NCBI RefSeq assembly: GCF_032190615.1
Contig: NZ_JAVLAT010000002.1
Coordinates: forward strand, 541,001 to 605,000
DNA from: Brucella pseudogrignonensis
Lineage (GTDB): Bacteria > Pseudomonadota > Alphaproteobacteria > Rhizobiales > Rhizobiaceae
Reading direction: 5' to 3'
Length of the DNA: 64,000 bases
Made by a program: the position numbers and the translations under genes. How positions within the stretch are numbered: the stretch's first letter is position 1; every line of letters begins with the position of its first letter. The notes below the pieces were generated by a model that was not told the DNA's origin, did no database searches, and was given only the letters and a program-made list of their open reading frames with translations. This document shows, in pieces, positions 1 through 8,677 of the stretch.

Positions 1-1107
1 AAGTCGCATATCTTGCTATCTGAGCTTGTCATGAAAAGTCAGGAGATGGAAAATGTCTCAACGCTTGCAAGACGGGTGATGCAGCTTGATTCACCGCTTC
101 TCATTGAAGGTGAATATGGTACAGGCAAGGAAACACTTGCGCGTGCCATCAGCAGCGGTGGTACACGTTGGCAAGGCGCGTTCGTTGCCATTGATTGTCG
201 CGTGATTGCAAAGCAAAACACCAATGAAGTGCTGTTTGGTCAATCAAATGATGATCGTGGGTCGACCTTGGTTCAGCCACCTATCCGTATTGCTGGAAAA
301 CTAGCAGAAGCACAGGGCGGTACACTGTTTTTTGATGAGATAAGTGCCCTGCCTTATCGGACGCAAGGTCGTCTTTTTGAAGCGATGCGAGGGTTACAGA
401 AGACGACAGATAATGCGTTGCTATCAGATACCCGCATTATTGCATCTAATAGCAGAGTGCTAGCCGATTTTGTTCATATGGGCCGCTTTCACCCTGGCCT
501 TTATCAATTGCTTTCTTCATTCCATATTACTTTGCCACCACTAAGAGATCGGCTGGAAGACATTCCAATTCTTGCGCATCAGTTTCTGATGCATTTTGCG
601 AGCGAAGAACGCTTAGGGCATCTCACCGGGATTACACCTGCTGTGATGGAGGGGCTAAAAAGCTATGATTGGCCCGGCAATGTTCGTGAACTCAAAAATG
701 CAATCTATCAGGCAGTTCTTCTTTGTGAAGAACATGCGCTAACAGTGCATGATTTCCGCAATATGGATATTTTTGGCGGCGTTAGTTATCCGCGCGCAAA
801 TATATCTTCGACTCCCAGGCTATCCGGTCATTCTCACGAGGTTCGGCTCGCGGGTGCCATCAGGGGTGTCACGCCAGAGGGGCAAGTGCGGACACTGGCC
901 GCTGCTGAAGAAGAGATGATCCGCTTCGCGATAGGGCATTATGATGGTCAAATCAGTGAGGTTGCTCGTCGTTTGGGTATTGGCCGAACAACACTTTATC
1001 GAAAATTGAAAGAATATGGCATCGATGTGGCGTCTATCTCGTCGAAGAAAGAAGACGAAGATTTAAGCTATAAAGAGGGCAATCAGCCGCAAATTTTGCG
1101 CGCTTAA
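1..1107 (+). CDS. Sigma-54-type (NtrC-family) regulator, 3' part, GAFTGA absent
   Basis: The reading frame is open to the window edge, so the N-terminus (probably a sensory or receiver domain) lies outside; the first in-window start-like codon is TTG at 13. The visible part is an AAA+ domain with Walker A GEYGTGKE, Walker B GGTLFFDEI and the WPGNVREL motif, followed by a C-terminal Fis-type helix-turn-helix (ARRLGIGRTTLYRKLKEYGI). In family members that drive sigma-54 promoters a GAFTGA loop follows the ELFG motif. Here LFG is followed by a divergent stretch with no GAFTGA, so sigma-54 contact is unlikely; TyrR-like regulators lacking this loop act with sigma-70. Target genes cannot be told from the sequence. 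Confidence 0.85.
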   Translation, partial: KSHILLSELVMKSQEMENVSTLARRVMQLDSPLLIEGEYGTGKETLARAISSGGTRWQGAFVAIDCRVIAKQNTNEVLFGQSNDDRGSTLVQPPIRIAGKLAEAQGGTLFFDEISALPYRTQGRLFEAMRGLQKTTDNALLSDTRIIASNSRVLADFVHMGRFHPGLYQLLSSFHITLPPLRDRLEDIPILAHQFLMHFASEERLGHLTGITPAVMEGLKSYDWPGNVRELKNAIYQAVLLCEEHALTVHDFRNMDIFGGVSYPRANISSTPRLSGHSHEVRLAGAIRGVTPEGQVRTLAAAEEEMIRFAIGHYDGQISEVARRLGIGRTTLYRKLKEYGIDVASISSKKEDEDLSYKEGNQPQILRA

Positions 1108-1376
1108 AACAGATAAGAAACTGAAAATATTAATGAAATGTTGCAATGCCTGTGAGTGTTGCCAGAATGTTAGCATCTCAGAAGATTGTTAATAATTTTT
1201 TACCATGATAAAAATAGATGCGCCCCTGTGTCTTTTTTGCCATGGTGTTTCCTCATTTGTTGTTCACTAAGCGTCCATTAACCATTAAATCCGACAATAA
1301 GGGTTCACGCATATTCGTTTCTTGGAACTCTGATACGGCCTTTAGGGCGGACAACACGGTAAGGCGATATAATTCG

Positions 1377-3266
1377 ATGAGCAGCATATCGACTATCAAA
1401 GCGCGGTTGGCGAAAGTCTGGACGGGTTTGTTCAATTCGGCTTCCCAGGTTCGAGCGTCTGCTTCGACAGCTTTGGTTGCGGCGGCGGTCGTAACGGCGT
1501 TAGCGCCTTCGCAGGCGTCTGCCGAAACGCGCACGCTGAAGCTCTATTATGTTCATACGGGTGAAAAAGCAGAAATCACCTTCAAAAAGAATGGCAAATT
1601 TTTGCCGGACGGTTTGAAGAAGCTGAATGTTTTCTTGCGTGATTGGCGTCGTAATGAACCGACGAGAATGGACCCGCGGCTGTTCGATCTCGTTTGGCAA
1701 GTGTATCGCTCAACCGGTTCGAACCAGTATATCACGGTTGTTTCCGCTTATCGTTCGCCCGCAACGAATAACATGCTGCGTTCCAAGACGAGTGGCGTTG
1801 CTAAAAAGAGCCAGCACACGCTTGGCCGTGCGATGGATTTTTTCATTCCGGGTGTTCCACTCGCCAAACTTCGCGCTATCGGTATGCGTTATCAGATCGG
1901 TGGCGTCGGCTATTATCCGCGTTCAGGCTCCCCTTTTACCCATATGGATGTTGGCAATGTCCGCTCCTGGCCACGTATGAGCCGTCGCGAGCTGCTCGCT
2001 CTGTTCCCGGACGGAAAAACGGCGCATATTCCTGCTGATGGCAAGCCACTGCCGGGGTATGAACAGGCTCTTGCTATGATCGAACGGCAGAAGGCAAGCG
2101 GCGGTAACGTTATGATGGCAAGTAACTCTGCTCCGCGTAAAAGCAAGACTTTGTTTGGTGCTCTCTTCGGCGGCGGAGGCGCTGACGAAGAAGAAGATAA
2201 TGGTGATGTTGCTCCTGCCGCGTCGCGTCCGGCACGTGCTGCTCCTGTTCGTCAGGCTCCAACACCTGCTGTGCCGGTACAAACGCCTCAACCCGAAGCC
2301 ATGATCGCTGCGCTTCCGGCACGTGATGCACCGATTCCGATGCAGGCTCCGCGCCCTGAAGCCATCATACAGGCACCACAGCAAGTGGAAGAAGCGCCTG
2401 TGGTTGCATTCAATGTTCCTATTCCTTCTCGTAAGCCTGCTAACGCAGCACAGGATGCGATTGCTCTGGCAGCAGCGGCAATGCCGGACGAGGGTGCCGC
2501 ACAACAAGTCGCTGATGCTGGGACTAACGCGATGCTAACCGGTTTTGTTCCAGTCCCATCAATGCGTCCGCAACAGGAAACTGCATCACAATTGGCTTCG
2601 GCTGTCGTTCCCGCGATGCGTCCGCAACCAGCGCAAGAAAACCCGCAGGATGCGATTGCTCAGATCGTTAATAACAATCCGCAGGCCGAGGCAACGGTTG
2701 CAGATGCAGGCAATGTGATTGCCCAGGGCAATGCTGCTTCCTATCCACTGCCCAAGGAAGCTCCACGGGCCGATACGCAATTGGCAATGGTTTCCAAAAA
2801 GGATGAAATCAGCGAGCTTATTGCGCCACCACGGGATGATTTTGAAGCACAGCAAGTTGCTGTCGCTAAGCCTCAGCCAGTGAAGATTGCGCCAGTCAAG
2901 ACTGCCTCTGTTTCAAAGACAACTCCATCGCGTTCGCATGTTGCTGCCGTTGGGCATGGAGCAAAAACCGGTGTGCGTTCAACGGGCAAGGGTGATCGTC
3001 GCATTGCTGCCTCGGCCGCGCGTCCAGCGCCTATGGTTCAGCCAGCCGCAATGCCTGCTTCTGCAGTCGCGATGTCTACAGAGTCTGTCGCACAGACTGC
3101 GCCGGCAACCAATGCAGTTCTGCGTAATGATGCGCTGCGTTCGGCTCCTGCTATGGTCTATACGGCTGGTTTCCAGCGGGGTAACTTACCGAGTGAACGC
3201 TCCGGTCAGTTTAGCGGTAATGCCGTTACATTCTTGACGGTAGCGAAGTTCACTGAAACGAACTGA
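1377..3266 (+). CDS. DUF882 (peptidase M15-like) periplasmic protein with long Ala/Pro/Gln tail
   Basis: The DUF882/YcbK family is related to M15 murein endopeptidases (E. coli MepK), which cut peptidoglycan cross-links in the periplasm. After a signal peptide ending near APSQASA come the family motifs: SAYRSPATNN, the metal-binding QHTLGRAMDF, then FTHMDVG and VRSWPRMSR. The catalytic domain covers roughly residues 50-225. The remaining ~400 residues are low-complexity Ala/Pro/Gln/Val sequence with repeated PxPSxRP- and MRPQ-type units, probably an extended spacer. I chose the ATG at 1377 because the signal peptide starts just after it; an in-frame ATG at 1218 would add 53 residues without export character. 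TTAA-rich DNA upstream (1189-1204, 1278-1288) weakly resembles CtrA sites. A terminator follows at 3290. Confidence 0.85.
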   Translation: MSSISTIKARLAKVWTGLFNSASQVRASASTALVAAAVVTALAPSQASAETRTLKLYYVHTGEKAEITFKKNGKFLPDGLKKLNVFLRDWRRNEPTRMDPRLFDLVWQVYRSTGSNQYITVVSAYRSPATNNMLRSKTSGVAKKSQHTLGRAMDFFIPGVPLAKLRAIGMRYQIGGVGYYPRSGSPFTHMDVGNVRSWPRMSRRELLALFPDGKTAHIPADGKPLPGYEQALAMIERQKASGGNVMMASNSAPRKSKTLFGALFGGGGADEEEDNGDVAPAASRPARAAPVRQAPTPAVPVQTPQPEAMIAALPARDAPIPMQAPRPEAIIQAPQQVEEAPVVAFNVPIPSRKPANAAQDAIALAAAAMPDEGAAQQVADAGTNAMLTGFVPVPSMRPQQETASQLASAVVPAMRPQPAQENPQDAIAQIVNNNPQAEATVADAGNVIAQGNAASYPLPKEAPRADTQLAMVSKKDEISELIAPPRDDFEAQQVAVAKPQPVKIAPVKTASVSKTTPSRSHVAAVGHGAKTGVRSTGKGDRRIAASAARPAPMVQPAAMPASAVAMSTESVAQTAPATNAVLRNDALRSAPAMVYTAGFQRGNLPSERSGQFSGNAVTFLTVAKFTETN

Positions 3267-3289
3267 CTATCTGCGGAATCAAGATAAGC

Positions 3290-3320
3290 AAAAGGGGCCT
3301 TGTCGGCCCCTTTTTTATTT
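3290..3320 (+). terminator. Rho-independent terminator after the DUF882 gene
   Basis: A perfect 10-bp stem AAAAGGGGCC / GGCCCCTTTT (3290-3299, 3305-3314) with loop TTGTC runs into a T tract. It lies between convergent genes, and the A tract on the 5' arm means it can also terminate eda transcription on the other strand. Confidence 0.9.
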
Positions 3321-3333
3321 TACCGTTTAACAC

Positions 3334-3972
3334 TCAGGCCTTTAAAGCTGCGGCTTCCGCGGCAAGCTTGGTGATGCCGTCCCAGTCGCCTGCTTCCAGC
3401 AGTTCTTTCGGGGCAACCCATGAGCCACCGACACAGACCACATTTGGCAGCGATAGATAGGTCTTCGCATTGCCCAGGCTGATGCCGCCAGTTGGGCAGA
3501 AGGTTAATCCTGCCAGTGGTGAGGAAAGGGCCTTGAGGAACGGTGCGCCGCCTGCCTGTTCTGCCGGGAAAAACTTGAGATGCGTGTAGCCTTCTTCGCG
3601 AAGAGCAAGCATTTCGCTCGGGGTGATTGCCGCAGGCAGAAGCGGCACATCACTGTCATCAGCTGCAGCGAGAATATACTTCGTTGCGCCAGGACTTACG
3701 ATGAAGCGTGAACCAGCCTTGGCTGCCTCCTCATATTGCTTGGCATTGAGAATGGTGCCCGCTCCAACGATCGCTTCCGGCACTTCTGATGCGACTGCGC
3801 GAATTGCGTCGAGTGCTGCCGCTGTGCGCAGGGTGATTTCGATGGCCGGCAATCCACCCTTGGCCAAAGCGCGTGCAAGCGGAACCGCGTGTTCGACCTT
3901 CTCAATCAGCAAGACGGGAATGACCGGCTGGCCTTGCAGGACGGGAACGAGAAGATCGGTTTTCTGCGGCAT
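3334..3972 (-). CDS. eda: KDPG / KHG aldolase
   Basis: 2-Dehydro-3-deoxy-6-phosphogluconate aldolase splits KDPG to pyruvate and glyceraldehyde-3-phosphate, the last step of the Entner-Doudoroff pathway; the family also acts on 4-hydroxy-2-oxoglutarate. It is a class I aldolase of 212 residues, the usual length. The Schiff-base lysine is in HLKFFPAE (K133) and the general acid/base Glu in AIEITLRT (E45), at the same positions as in E. coli Eda. Glycine-rich GAGTIL and the phosphate-binding PTGGIS motif are present. The gene stands alone, without edd beside it, and converges on the DUF882 gene. Confidence 0.95.
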   Translation of the reverse strand: MPQKTDLLVPVLQGQPVIPVLLIEKVEHAVPLARALAKGGLPAIEITLRTAAALDAIRAVASEVPEAIVGAGTILNAKQYEEAAKAGSRFIVSPGATKYILAAADDSDVPLLPAAITPSEMLALREEGYTHLKFFPAEQAGGAPFLKALSSPLAGLTFCPTGGISLGNAKTYLSLPNVVCVGGSWVAPKELLEAGDWDGITKLAAEAAALKA

Positions 3973-4075
3973 AGGTTTGCTCTTCTGCTGGAAATTGAAT
4001 GGCTAAAACCGATTTAAAGCGCATGGCCTTGTTTGTCTACCGCACGTATCAAAACCGATACGCGGCCCGGCAGCG

Positions 4076-4687
4076 TCACGCCGCTTTCATTAAGTGGCAT
4101 AAACTGCGGCTCCATCGCTCATAGGCTGCGGCCATGCGGCTATCATATTGATTGCGCGAGAAGGCGGGGCCATTGTAGCGGCGCGCAAAATCGCGCCAGT
4201 CTTTTGCCTGTAAAGTTGGCTTCAAACCGGCCTTTTCGATGAATTTGAGCATCAGCGAGACTTGCCCTGTGACGCCGCTGCGTGCCTCGTTTACCAATTC
4301 ATCAATGCTGCGATAACCAAGCCATTTCCAGTGGGCGCCCATCACCTGACCCAAGCCCCATGAGGTAGATTCAAGCGCTGCCTGACGGTGAATGCTCATG
4401 GCACGCTCCAGCAGCAGCCAGCGCTCACGTTGCATCTTGGGGTTGCGCACGCGTCCGGCTTCTGGTGAGGCCAGTCCCATCTGACGCGCCTGTTCGCGGA
4501 TACGGCCAGACAGCCTGCGATCAAAATAATGACCCTCGAAGCGAATTGCCGGTTCTTTTCTATCCGCGACAGGAAACAGCGCCCGTCCGCCACTTTCCAC
4601 TTCGGCAACTGCCAACAAAGCGGCTGGCTCAATGTCCGCATCATTGGCCATGGAGATGACTGCTGCGAAAGTTTCGGTATCAAACAT
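4076..4687 (-). CDS. N-acetylmuramidase-domain protein (DUF3380-like)
   Basis: The 203-residue protein looks like the muramidase domain (PF11860 type) found in phage endolysins and some chromosomal cell-wall hydrolases that cut the MurNAc-GlcNAc bond. Visible features are an early acidic segment AVAEVESGG (likely catalytic Glu), RFEGHYFDR, STSWGLGQVMG and FARRYNGPAF. No signal peptide or cell-wall-binding domain is seen, so it is a bare catalytic domain. I chose the ATG at 4687 because AGAGGAG lies 6-12 nt upstream; a longer frame to 4738 exists. No holin or other phage gene is nearby. Brucella has other specialised muramidases such as SagA; equivalence is not claimed. Confidence 0.75.
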   Translation of the reverse strand: MFDTETFAAVISMANDADIEPAALLAVAEVESGGRALFPVADRKEPAIRFEGHYFDRRLSGRIREQARQMGLASPEAGRVRNPKMQRERWLLLERAMSIHRQAALESTSWGLGQVMGAHWKWLGYRSIDELVNEARSGVTGQVSLMLKFIEKAGLKPTLQAKDWRDFARRYNGPAFSRNQYDSRMAAAYERWSRSLCHLMKAA

Positions 4688-4817
4688 CTGGTTTCTCCTC
4701 TGAAAACTACGGTCATCGAAGCCAGATTGTCGCTGCACCTGAGTAGTCGGGGATAAATAACTTGAATTTGCCGCGTTCGAGGACTAGGTCGAAGTAAATT
4801 TAAAAGAGATAGAACCT

Positions 4818-5738
4818 ATGAGCAATTTGCCATTTACCGTTGCCGCCCTTTATTGCTTTGCGCCATTGCCGCAATATGAAAGCCTGCGTGAGCCGCTCGC
4901 TGAGCTGTGCTGCGCGAATGGAATCAAAGGAACGCTATTGCTGGCTGCGGAAGGCATTAACGGCACGGTTGCAGGTTCCGCAGATGCTATCGAAAAGCTT
5001 GTTAAATATATTACGGCTGTCCCAGGTCTTGCTAATCCGGAATTGAAATACTCACATGCAACTGAAATGCCTTTCTATCGCATGAAGGTGCGTTTGAAGC
5101 GCGAAATCGTCACAATGGGCGTCGAGGGTATTGATCCGCTGAAAAGCGTCGGCACATATATTGCGCCTAAAGATTGGAACGCGCTGATTGCCGATGAAGA
5201 CACGGTCGTTGTCGATACGCGCAATGATTATGAATATGCCATCGGTACTTTTGAAGGCGCGCTTGACCCGAACACCAAAACATTCCGCGAATTTCCGGAA
5301 TGGGTGGAGCAGAACCGCGACAAGCTTGAAGGCAAGAAGATTGCCATGTTCTGCACGGGTGGCATCCGTTGTGAGAAGGCAACCGCCTTCGTCAAGGGTC
5401 TCGGCTTTGATGATGTTTTCCACCTCAAGGGCGGTATTCTGAAATATCTCGAAGACGTGCCAAAAGAAGAAAGCATGTGGAACGGCGAATGCTTCGTGTT
5501 CGATGAACGCGTGGCAATCGGTCATGGTCTAACGGAAAGCGATATCGAGCTTTGCCGCGCCTGCCGCCGTCCAATCACTGCAGAAGACAAGCTTTCGCAG
5601 TTCTTCGAGGAAGGCATTTCCTGCGCTGGTTGTTATGACGAACGCACGCCGGAAGATCGCGCTCGTTTCGCGGAGCGCGAAAAGCAGGTCAAGCTCGCCA
5701 AGCTGCGTGGCTCAAGCCACAAGCACATCGGACGCTAA
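4818..5738 (+). CDS. trhO: tRNA uridine(34) hydroxylase, rhodanese family
   Basis: TrhO (formerly YceA) uses molecular oxygen to hydroxylate U34 of certain tRNAs, giving ho5U in the wobble position. The protein has the family layout: an N-terminal acylphosphatase-like region (residues 1-100), a rhodanese domain with active-site loop [10 protein letters not shown] (Cys179 nucleophile), and a C-terminal zinc-finger-like segment with CRACRRP and [13 protein letters not shown]. Its length, 306 residues, fits the family. It is monocistronic. A palindromic repeat and a strong hairpin follow the stop codon. Confidence 0.95.
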   Translation: MSNLPFTVAALYCFAPLPQYESLREPLAELCCANGIKGTLLLAAEGINGTVAGSADAIEKLVKYITAVPGLANPELKYSHATEMPFYRMKVRLKREIVTMGVEGIDPLKSVGTYIAPKDWNALIADEDTVVVDTRNDYEYAIGTFEGALDPNTKTFREFPEWVEQNRDKLEGKKIAMFCTGGIRCEKATAFVKGLGFDDVFHLKGGILKYLEDVPKEESMWNGECFVFDERVAIGHGLTESDIELCRACRRPITAEDKLSQFFEEGISCAGCYDERTPEDRARFAEREKQVKLAKLRGSSHKHIGR

Positions 5739-5750
5739 CTTTTTTTGAAC

Positions 5751-5794
5751 GCGCATCTTAGTCCGAAAACCGCTTCACACTTTTCGGGATGCGC
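5751..5794. repeat. Palindromic intergenic repeat, family A, copy 1
   Basis: Nested inverted repeat: outer arms GCGCATC (5751-5757) and GATGCGC (5788-5794), inner arms CCGAAAA and TTTTCGG, loop around CCGCTTCACAC. Near-identical copy at 15101-15144 and a decayed copy at 27962-28002. Such elements are typical intergenic repeats in Brucella and Ochrobactrum. Confidence 0.85.
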
Positions 5795-5798
5795 TTTG

Positions 5799-5825
5799 AT
5801 GATGCGGCCCTTTTTGCCGCATCAT
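5799..5825 (+). terminator. Hairpin, possible trhO terminator
   Basis: A perfect 10-bp stem ATGATGCGGC / GCCGCATCAT (5799-5808, 5816-5825) with a T-rich loop. The following T tract is short, so the terminator role is likely but not certain. Confidence 0.6.
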
Positions 5826-6094
5826 TCTTATCAGCACTAGCCAAAGCTAATACTCCCCTTTAAGGTGGCCATGTTTTCGGAACGATATGAATTCGTTACG
5901 GAAATTCTGGGCGGCTTTTGCATGGACGCCCGTGTGAAAAGGGTCTGACGGCATCCGGGTCGCGTTTGCCTCCATCATACCCATCATCGCAAGTTGAGCA
6001 TCTCGACAGGTCTTGATGCTCGAACAAACGGCGGCGGATTTTTTCCGGCGTGTGATGATGTTTGCCCGAAACACGGGCTCTATGGAGGTCGACA
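5826..6094 (+). promoter_or_regulatory. modA leader / promoter region with hairpin
   Basis: No gene is supported between trhO and modA (5739-6094). Besides the repeat and hairpin described separately, it holds an imperfect dyad AACGATAT-GA-ATTCGTTA (5882-5899) faintly like a ModE half-site pair, and a perfect 7-bp hairpin GAGCATC / GATGCTC (5996-6002, 6015-6021). Either might take part in molybdate control; neither matches a consensus well. Confidence 0.3.
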
Positions 6095-6850
6095 ATGAAA
6101 AAACTTATCGCTGCGTTTCTTATTACGGTTGCAGCCGGTGCTGCATCGGTTGCACATGCTGCCGAAAAGGTCACGGTCTTTGCTGCAGCCAGCATGAAGG
6201 ATGTGATCGAGGAAGCCGCCAAGCAGATCAAGGCCAAGGACGGCACGGAAGTTGTGGCTTCCTTTGCTTCGTCTTCGGTTCTGGCAAAGCAGATCGAGCA
6301 GGGTGCTCCGGCACAGATTTTCATTTCTGCCGATCTCGACTGGATGGATTATGTCGAGAAAGCCGACCTGATCGACAAGGCATCGCGCAAGGTGATTGCG
6401 GGCAACGCGCTGGTGATTGCAACGCAGAAGGAAACGCCGAAGGGTGAAGCCAAGGAACTGCTCAGCGCTGGCCGTTTTGCAATGGGTGATCCGTCGAACG
6501 TTCCTGCCGGCAAATATGGCAAGGCAGCGCTTGAAAAGCTCGATATCTGGAAAGACATCGAAAAGAACGCCGTTTTCACCGAAAACGTGCGCGTTGCGCT
6601 GCAATATGTGAGCCGCGCCGAAGTGAAGGCCGCAATCGTCTATGCATCGGATCGTGCGGCTGCGCCTGAACTCGTTGAAGCCTATCGCTTCCCGGCTTCG
6701 AGCCATGCTCCAATCCTTTATCCTGCAGCACTGATTGCAAAGAATGAAAATGATGCCGCCAAGGCATTCCTTGCGTTCCTTGAAAGCGATGCCGGCCAGG
6801 CGATCATCAAGGACAAGGGCTTTGTAGGCGCTGCAGAGGCCGCTCAGTAA
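6095..6850 (+). CDS. modA: Molybdate ABC transporter, periplasmic binding protein
   Basis: ModA captures molybdate or tungstate in the periplasm and delivers it to ModBC. The protein starts with a signal peptide (MKKLIAAFLITVAAGAASVAHA) followed by the family opening VTVFAAASMKDVIEE and the oxyanion-contact segments SSSVLAKQIEQGAPA, GDPSNVPAGKY and AIVYASDRAA. Mature length (~230 residues) is normal. The ATG at 6095 is preceded by GGAGG at 5-9 nt spacing. The stop codon overlaps the modB start in TAATG, so the genes are translationally coupled. Confidence 0.95.
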   Translation: MKKLIAAFLITVAAGAASVAHAAEKVTVFAAASMKDVIEEAAKQIKAKDGTEVVASFASSSVLAKQIEQGAPAQIFISADLDWMDYVEKADLIDKASRKVIAGNALVIATQKETPKGEAKELLSAGRFAMGDPSNVPAGKYGKAALEKLDIWKDIEKNAVFTENVRVALQYVSRAEVKAAIVYASDRAAAPELVEAYRFPASSHAPILYPAALIAKNENDAAKAFLAFLESDAGQAIIKDKGFVGAAEAAQ

Positions 6851-7533
6851 TGATGGAAGGCAATGTCTGGCAGATTGTTGCTCTGTCGCTCCGGGTTGCC
6901 GGGATCGCTATTGTTGTCGCTCTGCCAATTGCCTTTCTTGTTGCGTGGATTCTTGCCCGGTTTAATTTTCCGGGCAAGTCTCTGGTACAGGCTATTGTCA
7001 CCATGCCGCTGGTTCTGCCACCGGTGGTGACGGGTTATCTTCTGCTGATCCTGTTTGGATCGCGTGGTGCGCTTGGCGCGCCGTTGCAGGAATGGCTTGG
7101 CCTTTCCTTTTCCTTCCGCTGGACCGGTGCAGCTCTTGCTGCAGGCGTCATGGCGTTTCCATTGCTTGTTCGCCCTATTCGCCTCTCGATTGAAGGGCTT
7201 GATCGTGGGCTTGAGGAAGCGGCGCGCACGTTGGGCGCCAACAGGTTTATTGCTTTTTTCACGGTGATTTTGCCGCCCTTGCTGCCGGGCATTCTGGCGG
7301 GTGCGGTGCTTGGCTTTGCCAAGGCGCTCGGCGAGTTCGGCGCGACCATCACGTTTGTTTCCAACATTCCGGGCGAAACGCAAACGCTTTCGCTGGCGAT
7401 CTACGCGCTTTTGCAAACGCCGACAGGCGACGCCGAAGCTTTCCGTCTGATAGCGATTTCTGCAGCCATTTCCATTGCTGCCGTGGTGTTGTCTGAATGG
7501 TTGCAGCGCAGGCTTGCAGGAGAAGCGAAATGA
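6850..7533 (+). CDS. modB: Molybdate ABC transporter, permease
   Basis: Inner-membrane permease of the ModABC importer, 227 residues with about five hydrophobic spans. The cytoplasmic EAA loop that docks on the ATPase is visible (EEAARTLGANRFIAFFTVILPPLLPGI-type sequence near residues 120-150), as is LGEFGATITFVSNIPGET. It overlaps modA by one base and modC by four. Confidence 0.95.
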   Translation: MMEGNVWQIVALSLRVAGIAIVVALPIAFLVAWILARFNFPGKSLVQAIVTMPLVLPPVVTGYLLLILFGSRGALGAPLQEWLGLSFSFRWTGAALAAGVMAFPLLVRPIRLSIEGLDRGLEEAARTLGANRFIAFFTVILPPLLPGILAGAVLGFAKALGEFGATITFVSNIPGETQTLSLAIYALLQTPTGDAEAFRLIAISAAISIAAVVLSEWLQRRLAGEAK

Positions 7534-8609
7534 GCGGTCTTGAAGTTTCCGTCGCTGGCCGCAATGGCAAATTCGCGGTTGAAGCAGATTTTGCCGCCCG
7601 TTGGGGTGTCACGGCTCTGTTTGGCCATTCGGGCGCTGGCAAAACAACGCTTCTCAAGATGATTGCCGGAACGCTGCGTCCGGAAAGCGGGCGCATCGCT
7701 GTCGGTGATTTCACGCTTTTCGATGCCGAAAAGGGTATCAACCTGCCACCTGAAAAACGCCGTATCGGCTATGTGTTTCAGGAAGCGCGGCTGTTTCCGC
7801 ATATGAGTGTGAAGCGAAACCTCACTTATGCGCGCTGGGCCGGAAAACGCCAGAACAGCCGCAGCTTTGACGAGGTTGTGGCGCTGCTTGGCATCGATCA
7901 TCTCTTGGATCGTCGTCCGGCAACTCTTTCGGGCGGCGAACGCCAGCGCGTGGCCATTGGTCGTGCGCTTTTGTCTGATCCAGCACTTTTGCTGCTGGAT
8001 GAGCCGCTGTCCTCTCTGGATCATGCACGCAGGCAGGAGATTTTGCCCTTTATCGAGCGGCTTCGTGATGAAAGCCATGTGCCGATCGTCTATGTCAGCC
8101 ACGAAATCGACGAGGTTGCGCGGCTTGCCGATGAAATCGTTCTTCTATCGGGCGGCAAGGTGAAAGCCAGTGGCGAGGCTGCCGAGATTTTCCCACTGAT
8201 TGACGGGGACGGCGACGGCGCTGGTGTGCTGCTTGAAGGCTCGGTTTCGGCTTATGATGAGCGCTACAAACTTGCCGAAATCGATCTTGGCGGGACGACA
8301 TTCCAGCTCAGCGATGCCGGGCTTAAACAGAACATGCATGTGCGCCTTCGGGTTCGCGCACGCGATGTCTCCATTGCGCGCAAGGCACCAGATGCGATCA
8401 GTATCCGCAACGTGCTGCCGGTTTCCATTGTGGCGATTGAAGCGGGAGAAGGGCCGAATGCTCACGTCGCGCTCGACTTTCAGGGGCGGCGTCTGGGTGC
8501 GCGACTGACGCGGCGTTCGGTCGATGATCTGGGCCTTGCAGTGGGCGATCAGGTCGTGGCGCTCGTCAAAGCGGTCTCCGTGGATCGCGCCGCAATAAGA
8601 GAGAAATGA
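7530..8609 (+). CDS. modC: Molybdate ABC transporter, ATP-binding protein
   Basis: ATPase subunit that powers molybdate import. Walker A is GHSGAGKTT, the ABC signature LSGGERQRVAIGRAL and Walker B LLLLDEPLSSLD, followed by the H-loop YVSHEIDEV. The C-terminal third (from about residue 290) is a molybdate-binding TOBE/mop-type domain, as in E. coli ModC. I chose the ATG at 7530, which overlaps the modB stop (ATGA) and has GGAG upstream; a frame extension to 7497 lies inside modB and is unlikely. No modE gene is beside the operon. Confidence 0.95.
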   Translation: MSGLEVSVAGRNGKFAVEADFAARWGVTALFGHSGAGKTTLLKMIAGTLRPESGRIAVGDFTLFDAEKGINLPPEKRRIGYVFQEARLFPHMSVKRNLTYARWAGKRQNSRSFDEVVALLGIDHLLDRRPATLSGGERQRVAIGRALLSDPALLLLDEPLSSLDHARRQEILPFIERLRDESHVPIVYVSHEIDEVARLADEIVLLSGGKVKASGEAAEIFPLIDGDGDGAGVLLEGSVSAYDERYKLAEIDLGGTTFQLSDAGLKQNMHVRLRVRARDVSIARKAPDAISIRNVLPVSIVAIEAGEGPNAHVALDFQGRRLGARLTRRSVDDLGLAVGDQVVALVKAVSVDRAAIREK

Positions 8610-8677
8610 GGGTGACAATTTTCCTGTTTGCGTAATCCACCTTTTATGCTCCTGTCTCTATTAGATGGGAGCATTAA

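Noticed and set aside
4033..4242. Plus-strand small frame at the 3' end of the muramidase gene
   Set aside because: Shadow of the muramidase coding strand, no start signal.
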